Origin: Blastobasis lacticolella
Taxonomy: Eukaryota; Arthropoda; Insecta; Lepidoptera; Blastobasidae
Length of the DNA stretch: 64,000 nt
Direction of reading: 5' to 3'
Assembly: GCA_905147135.1 (NCBI GenBank)
Contig: LR990051.1
Coordinates: 15,405,115 to 15,469,114, forward strand
Shown here: one piece after another, positions 10,881 through 21,745 of the stretch
Layout of the letters: each line of letters opens with the position of its first letter
Position numbering within the stretch: position 1 is the stretch's first letter
Notes under the pieces: model-generated
Seen by the model: the letters and a program-made list of their open reading frames with translations, nothing else
The model's database searches: none
Told to the model about the DNA's origin: nothing
Translations under genes and position numbers: made by a program

Positions 10881-12080
10881 TTAAAAATGTAAAAAAGGAA
10901 AAGCCTAATGGTTGCGTAATGTATAGTAGATTAAACAAAATCGTAAAATTCAATAAAAATCAAGAACGAATACTAAATCCTGTACTTATACAGGCAGTGA
11001 TGTCTTGTACTCAAACTGAATCTTTGCTCTTGTCAATGTAAGCAACGGGAACTAACATATGTCCATTGCAACCGGCTTATCCGTGTCTGGGAACGGCAAA
11101 CTGCAAGAGTGTACTTCAATGGAATCCATTCGAACTGGGAGATGGACAATCTAGTACACTCTGCGTCGGTAGAACTACTTTACGCGCTAAACTTTAGGTC
11201 CAAATTCACTTGCGATGAAGCGCATTCAATCTATTTAGAAGGACAAGTACGAGTACACTAGGTAATATAGTGACAGTTTGCTACACAAAGTATTTTTCGA
11301 TAGAAATCTAAGAACCTTGGCTAACACGTCTCATACAAATTACTTTACACAATTACGTCAAACTTGCTTTTAATTTAGGTAGGTACGATATCGACTACGT
11401 ACGGGCATCACGAGCCTTTTTACAGCGCATCTGCAAAATATGGAATGCTCCTCGAAGTGTTTCCTTTGCGATATTACTTTTCTCTTCAAAAGACATGCCT
11501 AGAGACACCTCAAGGACTGAACCGCAACCGTTCGCCTTCGTTTGCAGATGTCCTGCACGACGGTGGCTGTTTTCCACCACGTGGACCGTCCAACAGAAGC
11601 ATACCTAGGCAATAAAAAAACTTTGGCGGCATCACGCTCCTGGCGCACCGAGCACAACCGGGCTTGACGCCAGGATGAGCATCACTGGGCAGAATGAAAT
11701 GTAGTACTACCCCTTCCACTTACTTCCAGGAGCTAAAGAACTGAGAATGGGCTGTGGTGATGTGAGGGCAAGAGTAAATAAATCTTTTTTTCTGCAGATA
11801 CAGTGGTGGAGACTTTCCATTTGGTATGCATACCAGTGTCAGGAAGTCTCGCTCTTTCAAATCTAGTACGTTTGTTAGCTTAGCTAAAACATATATTTGT
11901 GGCAAACATGAAGATTGTCATTCGCGTCTTTGACAAACGAGCAGATAGCCCACCTGAAGGAAAGCGTGGACAAGTATATGTATTATTCCTCACTCCCGTC
12001 TCATCTCCCTTCTGGAAAAAATTGCGGCATCCTGCTGCGTCTCTTGAGAATGATAGTTCAGAAGTTTATCATCATGATAC
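10881..12080. other. Spacer with a possible weak LINE tail near 11.4 kb
   Basis: At about 11400-11520 the plus strand reads RICKIWNA followed by FP and a KRHA segment after frameshifts, reminiscent of a LINE polymerase tail, but too decayed to be sure. Frames at 10859-11041, 11510-11719, 11720-11905 and 11899-12181 have no domain signature. Nothing else was recognised. Confidence 0.3.
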
Positions 12081-12081
12081 T

Positions 12082-12140
12082 CATCATCTTGGTTGTATAT
12101 CCCGGTTGTACTCCGGCCCGGGGTCCGCCTCAGTTCAGAA
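12082..12140 (-). mobile_element. SINE-A 3' fragment
   Basis: CATCTTGGTTGTATATCCCG and CCGGCCCGGGGTCCGCCT match the reverse complement of the SINE-A tail region. Only about 60 bp remain. Confidence 0.55.
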
Positions 12141-12207
12141 GTTTATTGATTATTAAAACAATTTTTTTTCTTAATAGGTAAACAACACATAGTTGACATA
12201 TTGTATA

Positions 12208-12598
12208 TGTCGCAGCCGGATGGTTAAATTAGCCGGTTAATTAAACGGCTAGCTATTTGACCAATTATTTAATTGAAAATTTGCCAATTGCATGAGATTT
12301 TCAGGTAATGTTGAAAGAACAGTATTGTCCCGAGTTTACGGAGCTCCTCCATACATTGTTGCAACGCTAACCTTACCACAATAACCTCAAACAATAATAA
12401 TAGTTAACTTTAGGTTTTAATTCGATTCAGTTAATTTAATGTTGTGATAATGCATGGTGGAGCTCCGTAAAGTAGGGTAAATATCGTTCATTAGACGTTA
12501 CTTTCAAAGTTCATTAAATTGGCAAATTTTCAATTAAATTACTGCTTAGAAAGCTAGCCGTTTAATGAAACGGCTAATTTAACCATTCGGCTGCGACA
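12208..12598. mobile_element. MITE with about 80-bp terminal inverted repeats
   Basis: The left end TGTCGCAGCCGGATGGTTAA is matched in reverse complement at the right end, ending at 12598. Pairing continues through CGGCTAGCT and TTTAATTGAAAATTTGCCAA, about 80 bp per arm. TATA lies immediately outside both ends, fitting a TA or TATA target duplication. The centre is non-coding; two matching CGGAGCTCC-like segments (about 12340 and 12463) also face each other. Confidence 0.8.
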
Positions 12599-12602
12599 TA
12601 TA

Positions 12603-15339
12603 TATTACAATGCTTTAGTGATGGTATCGTTAATGTAGTTACAGTAAATTAAGATGAAATATTCCCAGTACTCGGGCGAGTCTACCGCCGAGGTAGCTTT
12701 CTGTGTCGTAAGTTATGCTGAGCATGCCTGCGGAGACTGCAGTGCGGAATTGAGCTGTATAATAGCTTCAAGGGAAACAAATGAGCTTTGGAGCTCTGGT
12801 TTATGTTATAATACACTTCATTTTAAGTGCTTTCGCTATATAATGACGATATTTCTTTTCAAGATAGACTGATTAAGTTATCATGCTTAATAACTAAAAC
12901 ACGGTTTTGTAGACAATAGGTGATAAACATCATCAATGCCACTGGCGTGGAAGGCGTGGAGAGTGGCCTAAGTGATGGTTTTTTTATGTCATATGGTAGG
13001 CAAACAGGCAAGCATGTTTGAACTATCATTATCACCGATGCACTGTTAGACTTGAGCCTTTTTATATTTTTGCAATCAGTTCAAATAAAAATTACAGTGT
13101 TGATAAAAACAAAGAAAACGCTTCTGACTTTTTTTGGTTCACGGAGGTTTTAGCTGATTTGCTTTCACCAATCATTTTAAAAGGCCAACATCTCTGCCGT
13201 ACGATGACTACTGACATACATTGGCCACCTCCATGCCTTCCACACCAGTCGACGCAGTGCTTCTTGCATGCACCGGCTTTTTCGCTATCCATCTCGTGGG
13301 GGACCGTCCCACGCAGCGATTGCTGGTCCGTGGGCGCGACTTCGAGAACTATCAGCCATCGGTTCTGCGTGTTTCGTGTCCTACTAATCACCGCTTCAGT
13401 TTTACGACTCTTGTTTACTGACCTTAGTTCTGTTACAAAAATTCTTATGATATAATTTAGAGAAACTCCGAGCATAGGAGCTTACATCGCACGCTGAGAG
13501 ATCCTGCGCTTTCCGGCTTAGTATGAAACCGTGTATATACCATCCAATCTGTTTTTCATTAAAAATAATAATATTACTCCTCTGAAATTTCCCTGTTAGA
13601 AATAATAATATTATTTCTTTAAAATTTTCCTGTGCGGTGGCGAAAATAAGTTACCGGCAACATTGTATTTTGCCCGTGATGGGGAAAATAAGCAAGCGTG
13701 TGGGAAAGCTATTGCCTGGACAATTTGCCACGAGGTTCAGCTTTATTGCTGCGACTGTACCCTATTTCCTAGTGCACATACAATCTTCAAGCGGAGTGCC
13801 TAACTCCATCACTTGCTGAACGAACCCGATTTACAAAATTGTTACTTACTTTTACTGAAAGGCTTGCCTTATGTGTTTGAATTATCTGTTCACTACTGGA
13901 TACAGATTGGTTAACACAGTGCTGTATTGTTAACCTATTTGAATATGTGTCTATACTTTGTCTGTTTTAAAATAATTCCACCATTGTACGGTAATGTGCA
14001 TGAAGTTTTAAATAAATAAATATACCGGTTCAAGCTTAGAATTATCCATACTCAGACTAGCAATACTGAAATTAAAATATGGTTATTTGTAATTGATATT
14101 TTAGCTCTCTGATTTTTAATTTTATTTATTACACCTGAAGTCAACAGCTTAGTTACAAAAATGTTAAACGAAACATCATTACTTTATCATAGGCCAATTA
14201 CAGACTTCTATTATATTACTTAAACTAGTAAACAAATAAGGGTAGGAGTAGAATAAAAGAAAACAAGTCGACGTTAATCTACCTATCCAAAGAAAATTAG
14301 AAAAAATATTATTTGCATGGAGCACAGTGTGTGATGATGTGATCTGTTAATGTGATTGTGTTGTGTTAATGATTGGTGGTGTGAGTGTGCGTGTAAAATC
14401 CTTCCGATATTATTAATTATTTATTTATTGTATTTTATTTTATTCGGGTAGTTTACAGCTATAATACTGGAAAATAGCTATTCTATGAGCCATTTACAAA
14501 CCGCCACATATGAATTTTACAAGATACTTTCCAAATCATCAATGTATTTCTTATAAGTTATAACATACTACTAATTACGAATACAATATCTTGGTTAATA
14601 TTAAAAATTAATTAAACATGAATATATTTGTCACATCACCGACATAAGTTCAAATATTAGTTTGAAATAATATAAAAACGATATACTTAACTCAAAAACA
14701 ATTAACTCAGGTTGCGAACATATTCCCAACGTTTATGTAGCTTATATAAAATTTATATTATGCCATCTAAAGGCAAAAAGAGAACTAGTGCAACTAATTT
14801 ATTAAGCTGAAAAGAAATGTTGTTTAAAGCTTTTTGTACAAAGGAAAAAGTCTCCGTTTTCTCTTGATTTTCTTTAAGCCGAGGTCGGGCAACATCTACA
14901 TTTTTTATATCTTTTAACTCAGTTTTTCTGACTGAATGCCTCTTATATACTGTAAATCGTATTCTTCTCTTTAACACAATAATTGCAATGCAAATAAAGT
15001 CTACTCGTATTGAATATTAAATTCGTATTAAATCTCCTTCGAAGAATAACATTGTGTGTTTAAGAAAGGACTAAAATTAATCCTATTAATCAGAAACAAT
15101 TATATTATAATTTTCAGTCAGTCTACAGTCTTCAGAAACATATCCTGTAGGTTCGAGTCCTGTTTGACCAAAGCTTTGTTTTAAACCCAGCCAATTTACA
15201 AGGATTAACCCGATCCCGAATCACGACTTACAGAGGATTACAAAATGTGACATTTCATAGGGCTTGATCTGATAAGAGATTAAATAGTAGAAGTGCTTTG
15301 ATAGTCTCCGACTACCTGTCTATGGAATACGGGCGTGAA
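12603..15339. other. Long AT-rich spacer without recognised genes
   Basis: Open frames at 12654-12872, 13018-13455, 13092-13475 and 14753-14977 show no recognisable domain. No repeat family was identified. A single B-box-like GGTTCGAGTCC occurs near 15151 without an A box. Confidence 0.4.
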
Positions 15340-15347
15340 TATGTATG
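15340..15347. repeat. Target-site duplication, left copy (TATGTATG)
   Basis: The 8 bp TATGTATG abut the left end of the P element and are repeated exactly at 23384-23391. Eight-base duplications are the hallmark of P-element integration. The right copy continues into a short TATG run, so some match by chance is possible. Confidence 0.85.
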
Positions 15348-15378
15348 CACAGAAATAAAACAAAAACAGAATCCATGT
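15348..15378 (+). repeat. P element left terminal inverted repeat (31 bp)
   Basis: It begins CACAGAAATAAAACAAAAAC and ends CATGT at 15378. All 31 bases are matched at the right end. It would be the transposase cleavage site. Confidence 0.92.
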
Positions 15379-15460
15379 TACCATAAAGAGATGCGGTGCA
15401 TGCAAGGTGTGTCAATCTCCTTTGTTGTACATGACATACACTCATCGGGTCTTACAACGC

Positions 15461-15470
15461 GCCGCCATTT
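15461..15470 (+). repeat. Possible subterminal inverted repeat (GCCGCCATTT)
   Basis: This 10-mer lies 113 bp from the left end and recurs in reverse complement at 23313-23322, 61 bp from the right end. Drosophila P has 11-bp subterminal inverted repeats in similar places. A 10-mer match could be chance. Confidence 0.4.
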
Positions 15471-15514
15471 CGTAGCGTTCGGACATATTTTTCCTTGACG
15501 AAAAATATTTTAAA

Positions 15515-16114
15515 ATGCCGTCATGTGTAGTGAAATCGTGTAAAAGTTACTGGAAAAAATGTAACAAGACAGGAGGAATTACCTACCACTCGTAAGTAAT
15601 TATGATTCGTGCTAGTTTTTTTATAAATGTTTTATTTACTTTGGTGCAAATTTCGAACAAAAGTACAACGATGTGGCTACCTGTTTTTCGGGAAAATTCC
15701 CAAAAAGTGGGGAATTCTTTATTAAGTTTGTGACTCAGATCAGGTTCCAAATTTTTATTACCTATCGTATCTGAAAAGAACTTGAATGATTATAACTATA
15801 GTCTACCGCGCACTGCTATGATATAAGCATAGTAGTCCTATTTTATAAATAAATAATATAACACCGCTTTCTGCGGAGCCCTTATTATTTTCGATCCCGA
15901 TTTTATTGTAACCGGGTTATATTATTTTAATAGGTTTCCTAGAAATAAAAACCGTAAAGACGATTGGATTCTAATTATACGAAACTGTAGAAGAGAAACC
16001 AATTGGAACCCATCATCTGCGAGTACCGTGTGCAGTGCACATTTTGATGACGTGGATTTTATAACAACCGCGAAGGGGCTACGATGCTTGGTTCCGTACG
16101 CCTTTCCAAAACGG
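15515..16114 (+). other. THAP domain exons (exons 1 and 2)
   Basis: Exon 1 encodes 25 codons plus two bases and ends at donor GTAAGT (15592). Exon 2 begins after AATAG at 15934 and completes the serine codon. The zinc ligands fit C-x4-C (C4, C9) and C-x2-H (C59, H62). P28, W37, F63 and P80 sit at the positions of the THAP invariant residues. The LVPYAFP end corresponds to the AVPTIF box of the family. Confidence 0.9.
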
Positions 16115-19100
16115 GTAAATTAACTGAATAGCTATTTTGTTTTTTATAATTTTATTTGTCCCCCCCTCGAATAGCAGATAAGAAAATAGGGCAGGATAGG
16201 GGTACGGCAGGGGTACGACAAGACTAAAGTAGGGGTACGGGTGGGAAACGGCAGGCGTACGGCAGGGCTACGGGAGAGGTACGGCAGGGTTACGGTAGAC
16301 CTAGGGGAGGGTTGCGAGAGGGGTACGGCACGGATTATGGGAGCACGATAAGGCTACGGTGGGGGTACGGGAGGCAAACGGCAGGCGTACGGCAAGGCTG
16401 TGGGAAAGATACGGTAGGGGTACGGCAGGCATACGGTAGGGTTACGGTAGGCCTATGGGAGGGGTACTTCAGGCATATAGGAGTGGTACGGGAGTGCTGC
16501 GGAAGGGATACAGCAGGGCCACGGTAGGGGTACGGCAGGCATACGGTGTGGTTAAGTGAAGGGTGCGGGGAGGGTACATTATGGGTACGGTAGGGATACG
16601 GGAGGGGTACGGGATGGTGACAGGAGAGATACGGGAAGGTGACAGGAGAGGTATGGGAGGGGTACGGGAGTGGTACGGGAGTGGTACGGGAGTGGTACGG
16701 GAAGGTTGTGGGAGAGGTACGGCAGGGCTACGGGAGAGATACGGCAGGGGTACGGGAGGGGTATGGTGGGGGTATGGCAAGCATACGGTATGGTTTAGTG
16801 AAGGGTATGGGGAGGGTAAGTGAGAGGTACGGTAGGGGTACGGCAAGCATACGGTAGAGGTACGGCAGGGTTACGGCAGGCATACGGTACGGGAGGGTTA
16901 CGAAAACGAATTGCACCGGACAGCTGTCTGTTATTTATTTTTAATTACACTGCCCGAAATGGTGGGATGCTCTTGTCTTATATATTTTATTGCTTACAGT
17001 TACTATTATACCCTCAAGAAACGCCAAGCACTTCCTCTATTCTACAGGTATTGAGTTTTTATTGTATTAAAATTTACGTAATAAATAAACGGGATAGTTT
17101 ATTACAATTGTAAGTAAAAAACCATTGTATGGTATGTAAAAAATTGTGTGAAACATGACTTATTTTTTTTTAGGTATCTGAACTTCTAGATGAATTTGTT
17201 TTAACTGGATATTGCCGACTATGTGCCACATCAAACTGTGAAGGCACGTTATTAAATGTTCAGAGTGACGATGTTTTGAAAGAATTAGTAGTGAATATGT
17301 TCAAAAGGCTGAATACCGATATTGACTTTAGCCATGAAAATCTTCCAACAACTATTTGCTCTGTATGTGTGAAGTCATTATACACGGCTTATGATTTCGT
17401 TGTTGGTACAGAACAGGCACAGATCACTCTAAATAAACTATTCATAGAGAAATACAAATATAAGGTGCCATTAAAATTTAATTTTGGCAACAACATGTAT
17501 AATCCGAGTTCATCTTTACAGCTGGTATGTGAACAAAAAATACACTTAACCATAATTAGTATATAATTGTAGATAAATATAATGTATTATGATGTTTTAG
17601 ACGAAGCACGAATCAGAGGCGTATGATGTTGATCCGCCTTGTTTACACGTATCAAACACTGCTACTTCTTTACAGCAGGTATGTAAACAAACAAGGAAAA
17701 CTCAAGGCTCTACTATGAGTATTATATAATTGTAAATTTTATAAATATCTTGTCATGTTTTTAGACGAACAACGTATCAGAGGCATATGTTGATCTGCCT
17801 TGTTTAAACGTGTCAAACACTGCCAGTTCTTTGCAGCAGGTATGTGAACAAACTATGCTACTTCTTTTCAACCAGTATGGTTACTTGTTTTACCAATGCC
17901 TGTTTTTCATCGTTCAATAATATTTTGACATTCTAATTTCCGTTTTAGCCATCACCAAACACTGGAGCAGCAACATCACTATATTTACATGAACTAAGCT
18001 CAACAACTCCGTTTTTGCTTGATTCACCCAGAAAACGTCGATTGAAGGACAGTCTTGAGAAGAAAAGACAGATTATTGATAGACAAAAAAAGAATTTAAA
18101 AAGATTGAATCAAAAAGTTAGACGACTCCGAAATCGAAATGAATCACTTAAGAATATTCTGAAAAACCTTAAAGAAAAAAACTTCATTACCACAGACCTA
18201 TACAACACTTTGAATGATAATATTATTGCTACCGATTTGTTTAATAACTTTAATCGAAAAAAACTTAAAAAGAATATTAGATACTCTCAATCAATAAAAA
18301 AGTTTTGCCTAACATTAAATTATTATTCGCCAAGAGCATATGAGTATGTAAGACAATCGTTTAACACTTGCTTACCCCATCGAAAAACTCTAGCGAAATG
18401 GTATGGTCATATAAAAGGTGAGCCTGGGTTTACCGAAGAGTCATTCCAAGTATTAAAAGCAAAAGCCGAAGTGAACCAACACCGACTTTTATGCTCACTT
18501 GTATTTGACGAAGTTGCCATAAGACCCCAAAAACTTTGGGACGGTAAAAAAAATATAGGCTATGTGGATATGGGGGCTGGAGTTGAAGAGGGTGCTGCCT
18601 TAGCGTCTCAAGCGCTGGTGTTCCTACTAGTTGGAATTAATCAGCATTTTAAAATACCTGTAGGATATTTTTTAAGTAACGGTGTAACAGGGGAACAGAA
18701 AACAAACTTAATAGAACTTTGTCTAATTAAATGTTTTCAATCCGGCGTCGACGTTGTTAGTTTAACATGTGATGGCCACGCCACAAATTTAACTGCGTTT
18801 GAATTACTTGGCTGTAATTTAAAACCAGAAACTTTAAAAACAACATTTAAACATCCATCCAATGACTCTGAAATTGCTTGTTTTCTTGACCCCAGTCACA
18901 TGATTAAGTTGATAAGAAATCATCTTGAATCAAAACAACAATTCATTGATTGTAACAATCAAATAATCAGATGGAACATCTTAGAAAAACTAAATAAATT
19001 TCAGGAAGAAGAAGGTTTGCATCTGGCCAACAAATTAACTAAAACTCACATAAATTTTAAAAATAAAATTATGAAAGTTAAACTTGCTACTCAAGTTTTT

Positions 19101-20348
19101 AGTACGAGTGTTGCTACTGCAATAAAAACTTGTAGAGAAGTTTTAAAATTGTCTGACTTTGAGGACTCTAAGGCCACGGAAGTTTTTATAAAAAAAATCA
19201 ATGATATGTTTGATATTTTCAACAGCAGAGGAATGCGAACTTATGATTTTAAGCAACCCATATGGTCACAAAATAAAAATAAAATTTTTGATTTTTTAAA
19301 CGAGTTAAAAGAGTACATTATGAAAATTAAAATTAAAATTACCACCAAACGAAAAGTTACTACAAATGGAAGGCCAACGCTTCTAATTACTAAGTACAAT
19401 AGGCCTATCGTGGAGACGAAATGTAAAACGGGCTTTGTTGGCACCCTAATAAATATAGAAAGTCTCCAACATCTATATGAAACACTGATAAGTAATGGAA
19501 AGTTGATATACCTACCGACTTATAAATTAAGTCAAGACCACCTTGAAATATTTTTTTCATCCATTCGTTTTCAATGTGGTAATAACGACAATCCCAATGT
19601 CAGACAATTTAAAGGGAGCTATAGAAAACTCCTGTCATATTTAGAAATTCAATGTACTTCTACAGGCAACTGTGTCCCTTTGGAAAAGGTGGCAATCTTA
19701 AATTGTACATCTAGCACTCAAATAATTAATACTACTATTCCTTATCAAAGACATGACGAAGAAGAAGATTCGTGTACTTCTTCTCTTAAATTTCTAGACA
19801 AATGTGATTTTAATTTAGGTGATTTAACAAAACAGTTGGAAGTGGAACAGTTTAATGATTGCCGGCATATTATAATTGGCTATATATCGGGCAATATAGC
19901 ATATTCGTTACACAAAAGTTTAAAATGTCATATTTGTTTAGCTAAACTAACAACCACTGAACAACAATATTTTCATAAACTGATTTTACAAAAAAACAGA
20001 GGAGGGTTGAGATTTCCATCTCAAGACTTATTTGATATTTGTTGCACTTGTGAAATTGTAATTAGAAAGTTGTCATCAGAAAATATACAAATATTTCATC
20101 AAAAGCAACATTTGTATTTGATGACAAAGATATTGCATATGTTCATTGGTAATAGAAAAACTTTTCTAAATGTAGAAAATGAACATGCCATGGCAGGAAT
20201 AGACCACAAAATAAATTTAATCAAATGTATAATTCAAAAATATTTGAACGTCAGATACCATCACATTTCCAAAATGGAAAGTATAGCACGGAATTTGCAA
20301 AACAAAAGACAAGTGTTCAAAAAGCTGACACAGCATCAGGGATTTTAG
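15515..20348 (+). CDS. THAP-ZAD-P transposase, seven exons, about 1,069 aa
   Basis: Exons: 15515-15591, 15934-16114, 17000-17047, 17174-17524, 17601-17678, 17765-17839, 17949-20348. All six introns are GT-AG, the phases fit, and the joined 3,210 nt hold no internal stop. Domains: THAP at residues 4-86; ZAD-like zinc domain at about 116-178; duplicated 25-26-residue segments at about 220-270; basic coiled coil at about 297-347; P transposase core to the end. Likely catalytic residues are D457 (LVFDE), D545 (LTCDGH) and E803 (QDHLEIFF), with the DPSH...K..RN motif of the GTP-binding insertion at 584. It would bind element ends and cut and join DNA in the nucleus. The start was chosen because MPSC opens the THAP fold. 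The stop sits on a SINE junction, so the native C-terminus may be altered. Domestication as a host gene is the alternative, but termini and target duplications favour a transposon. Confidence 0.9.
16190..16906 (+). repeat. G-rich minisatellite inside intron 2
   Basis: The sequence repeats GGGTACGGCAG-like units, with variants GGCTACGGGAGA and GGTACGGGAGT, at roughly 11-12-bp spacing for about 0.7 kb. Runs of three or four G occur about once per unit on the sense strand. It lies wholly in the intron 16115-16999. Open frames across it on both strands are low-complexity artefacts. Confidence 0.9.
17000..17047 (+). other. Exon 3, 48-nt linker exon
   Basis: Acceptor TGCTTACAG precedes 17000 and donor GTATTG follows 17047. 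It encodes 16 residues (LLLYPQETPSTSSILQ) in phase 0 on both sides, so the frame is open with or without it. It may therefore be skipped. Confidence 0.7.
17174..17524 (+). other. ZAD-like zinc domain exon (exon 4)
   Basis: The exon follows TTTTTTTTTAG and ends before GTATGTGAAC. It encodes YCRLCATSNCEG, a helix-prone middle, and LPTTICSVCVKSLYTAYDF. The cysteines give C-x2-C-x44-C-x2-C (C116, C119, C164, C167). The spacing and the LP..IC..C...L..A..F signature match the ZAD (zf-AD) domain of insect zinc-finger proteins, a treble-clef dimerisation module. No C2H2 fingers follow, unlike usual ZAD proteins. Confidence 0.8.
17525..17839 (+). repeat. Tandem intron-exon duplication (exons 5 and 6)
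   Basis: Two units of about 155 and 161 bp follow each other: 17525-17678 and 17679-17839. Each has a GTATGT(G/A)AACAAA intron start, a TTTTAG acceptor and an exon encoding TKHESEAY...TSLQQ or TNNVSEAY...SSLQQ. The exons are 78 and 75 nt, in phase 0. The start of the next intron (17840) carries the same GTATGTGAACAAA. The segments are polar with one conserved PCL and have no known fold. Confidence 0.85.
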
Positions 20349-20752
20349 CCGGTAATGCTGCGGTGAACTCCGACCCGTAAGCGAAATGTTCTGAGTTTGA
20401 TCCCCGGTGCCGCTATATTGCCCTTTTTCTGAGTTATGTACATTAGTTGAACACTAACCGACGCTCTTACGATGAGGGAAAACATTTTGAGGAAACCTGC
20501 ATATTCCTCCACTGTAATTAACTAAAATAATCATCTTTACTTTAATGTCCTGGTTGTGCTCCCGCGCACGAGAGCCCGGCTCCGCCTTGACCATGATCCA
20601 GGATTTGGCCGATCAGGTAATTACAGTGGAGCGGCTATAATCTGATCTTCACTGTAAATTACCTGATCGGCCAAATCCTGGATCATGGTCAAGGCGGAGC
20701 CGGGCTTTCGTGCGCGAGAACATTACCAATGCCAAGATGGAATGATGATTTC
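20346..20752 (+). mobile_element. SINE-A copy abutting the transposase stop, with an inverted duplicated 3' half
   Basis: The SINE head (GCCGGTAATGCTGCGG, and GTTTGATCCCCGGT near 20396) begins at the transposase stop TAG. The body is readable to about 20508. Then the 3' part appears first in reverse (about 20530-20635) and then forward (about 20645-20740), giving a long hairpin. GATTT occurs at 20341-20345 and again near 20757, a possible short target duplication. Confidence 0.75.
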
Positions 20753-20762
20753 GCTGCGGTAG

Positions 20763-21090
20763 ATGTGTGTAGTTTCACGCAGAGACCACATTCAAAACAC
20801 CCAAATTCGCGTCCACATCCATGGTATTACAGATAAGGTGCAAGAGTCTCGTCTTCGATGGTATGGCCAGGTTTCACGCAGAATGTTAATTTTCGTAGGA
20901 AGCAAATGTATGGCCATGCTACGTCCACCAGGCACTGGAACGTTAGGCCAGCCCAAGAAGCAAGGGCTTGACACATTAAGGGTGACATGAGTGCCAACAA
21001 ACTCAGTACCGAGTATGCCGAAGGCCGAGTGAAGTGGAAACTTGGGACCTTGGGCTCTACGATGCTAAGACTAACGATGATGACTAATTT
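20763..21090 (+). pseudogene. RTE-like reverse transcriptase C-terminal fragment
   Basis: Reading across frameshifts gives KVQESRLRWYGQVSRR and later MSANKLSTEYAEGRVKWKLG, a familiar end of non-LTR polymerases, finishing in an ACGATGATGACT tail. It is a short 3' fragment nested in the P element. The related minus-strand fragment at 51.65-51.83 kb has the same DMRANKL...DRAKW type ending. Confidence 0.65.
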
Positions 21091-21149
21091 AGTATAAGAA
21101 AGTTGTGTATACTCTGGACGAGATCACAGTAGTGGCACCAATTATTTCA

Positions 21150-21745
21150 TTATTAAGACTTATAAGTTGCATCGTCAGGCATTATGCACAAACATCGCTT
21201 TGGTATCACAAACATTTTTGTCAGTCGCATTTTGTTTATATGTGTTTACAAGCCGTGCTTTTATAAATATTGTGGTGTTCACAAATATTCATGTAAGTGT
21301 ATTTTTGTTGTTGTTTTCTATCAACTAACAAGCTATGTTTCATAAATATTATCTTAAACGGCCTTATAAGTTGCTTCATCAAGCATTGTGTACAAAAATC
21401 ACCTTGGTATGACAAGCATTGTTGTAAGTTGCATTTTTGTTGTTTTGTTGTAATCACAAACAAGCTACGCTTAAAATATTGTAATGTAAATATTGTCTTT
21501 AACCGCCCTAAAAGATGCTTCATCAAGTATTGTGCACAAACACAAATCGGCTTGGTATCACAAATATTTTTGTAGGTCGCGTTTTTGTTGTTGTGTTGTA
21601 AGCTTGTAAGTTTGTAACTAGTAAAAAGCTATGCTATTCCAGGTATTATGCTGCCTTAAAATTATCTTCAAGCAGTGTGCACAAACATTGCTTGGGTTGG
21701 TATCATAAACATTAATGTAAGTTACCTTTTAACAAGCTAAGTCGC
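21150..21745. repeat. Degenerate tandem repeat, about 150-200-bp units
   Basis: The block (AAGTTGC)TTCATCAAGCATTGTG, then ACAAA, TTGGTATCACAAA, then TTTTGTTGTTGT recurs starting near 21165, 21366, 21511 and 21668. Spacing varies between about 145 and 200 bp and similarity is moderate. Frames on both strands are artefacts of the repeat. It lies inside the P element, 3' of the transposase. Confidence 0.7.

Noticed and set aside
15145..15170. tRNA-like B box GGTTCGAGTCC
   Set aside because: No A box or cloverleaf could be placed around it.
16312..16916. Several overlapping open frames rich in glycine/tyrosine (plus) or proline/tyrosine (minus)
   Set aside because: They are translations of the G-rich minisatellite in intron 2; the unit length and lack of stops explain them.
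21236..21575. Two antiparallel proteins of 92-96 residues
   Set aside because: They translate the degenerate tandem repeat on both strands.
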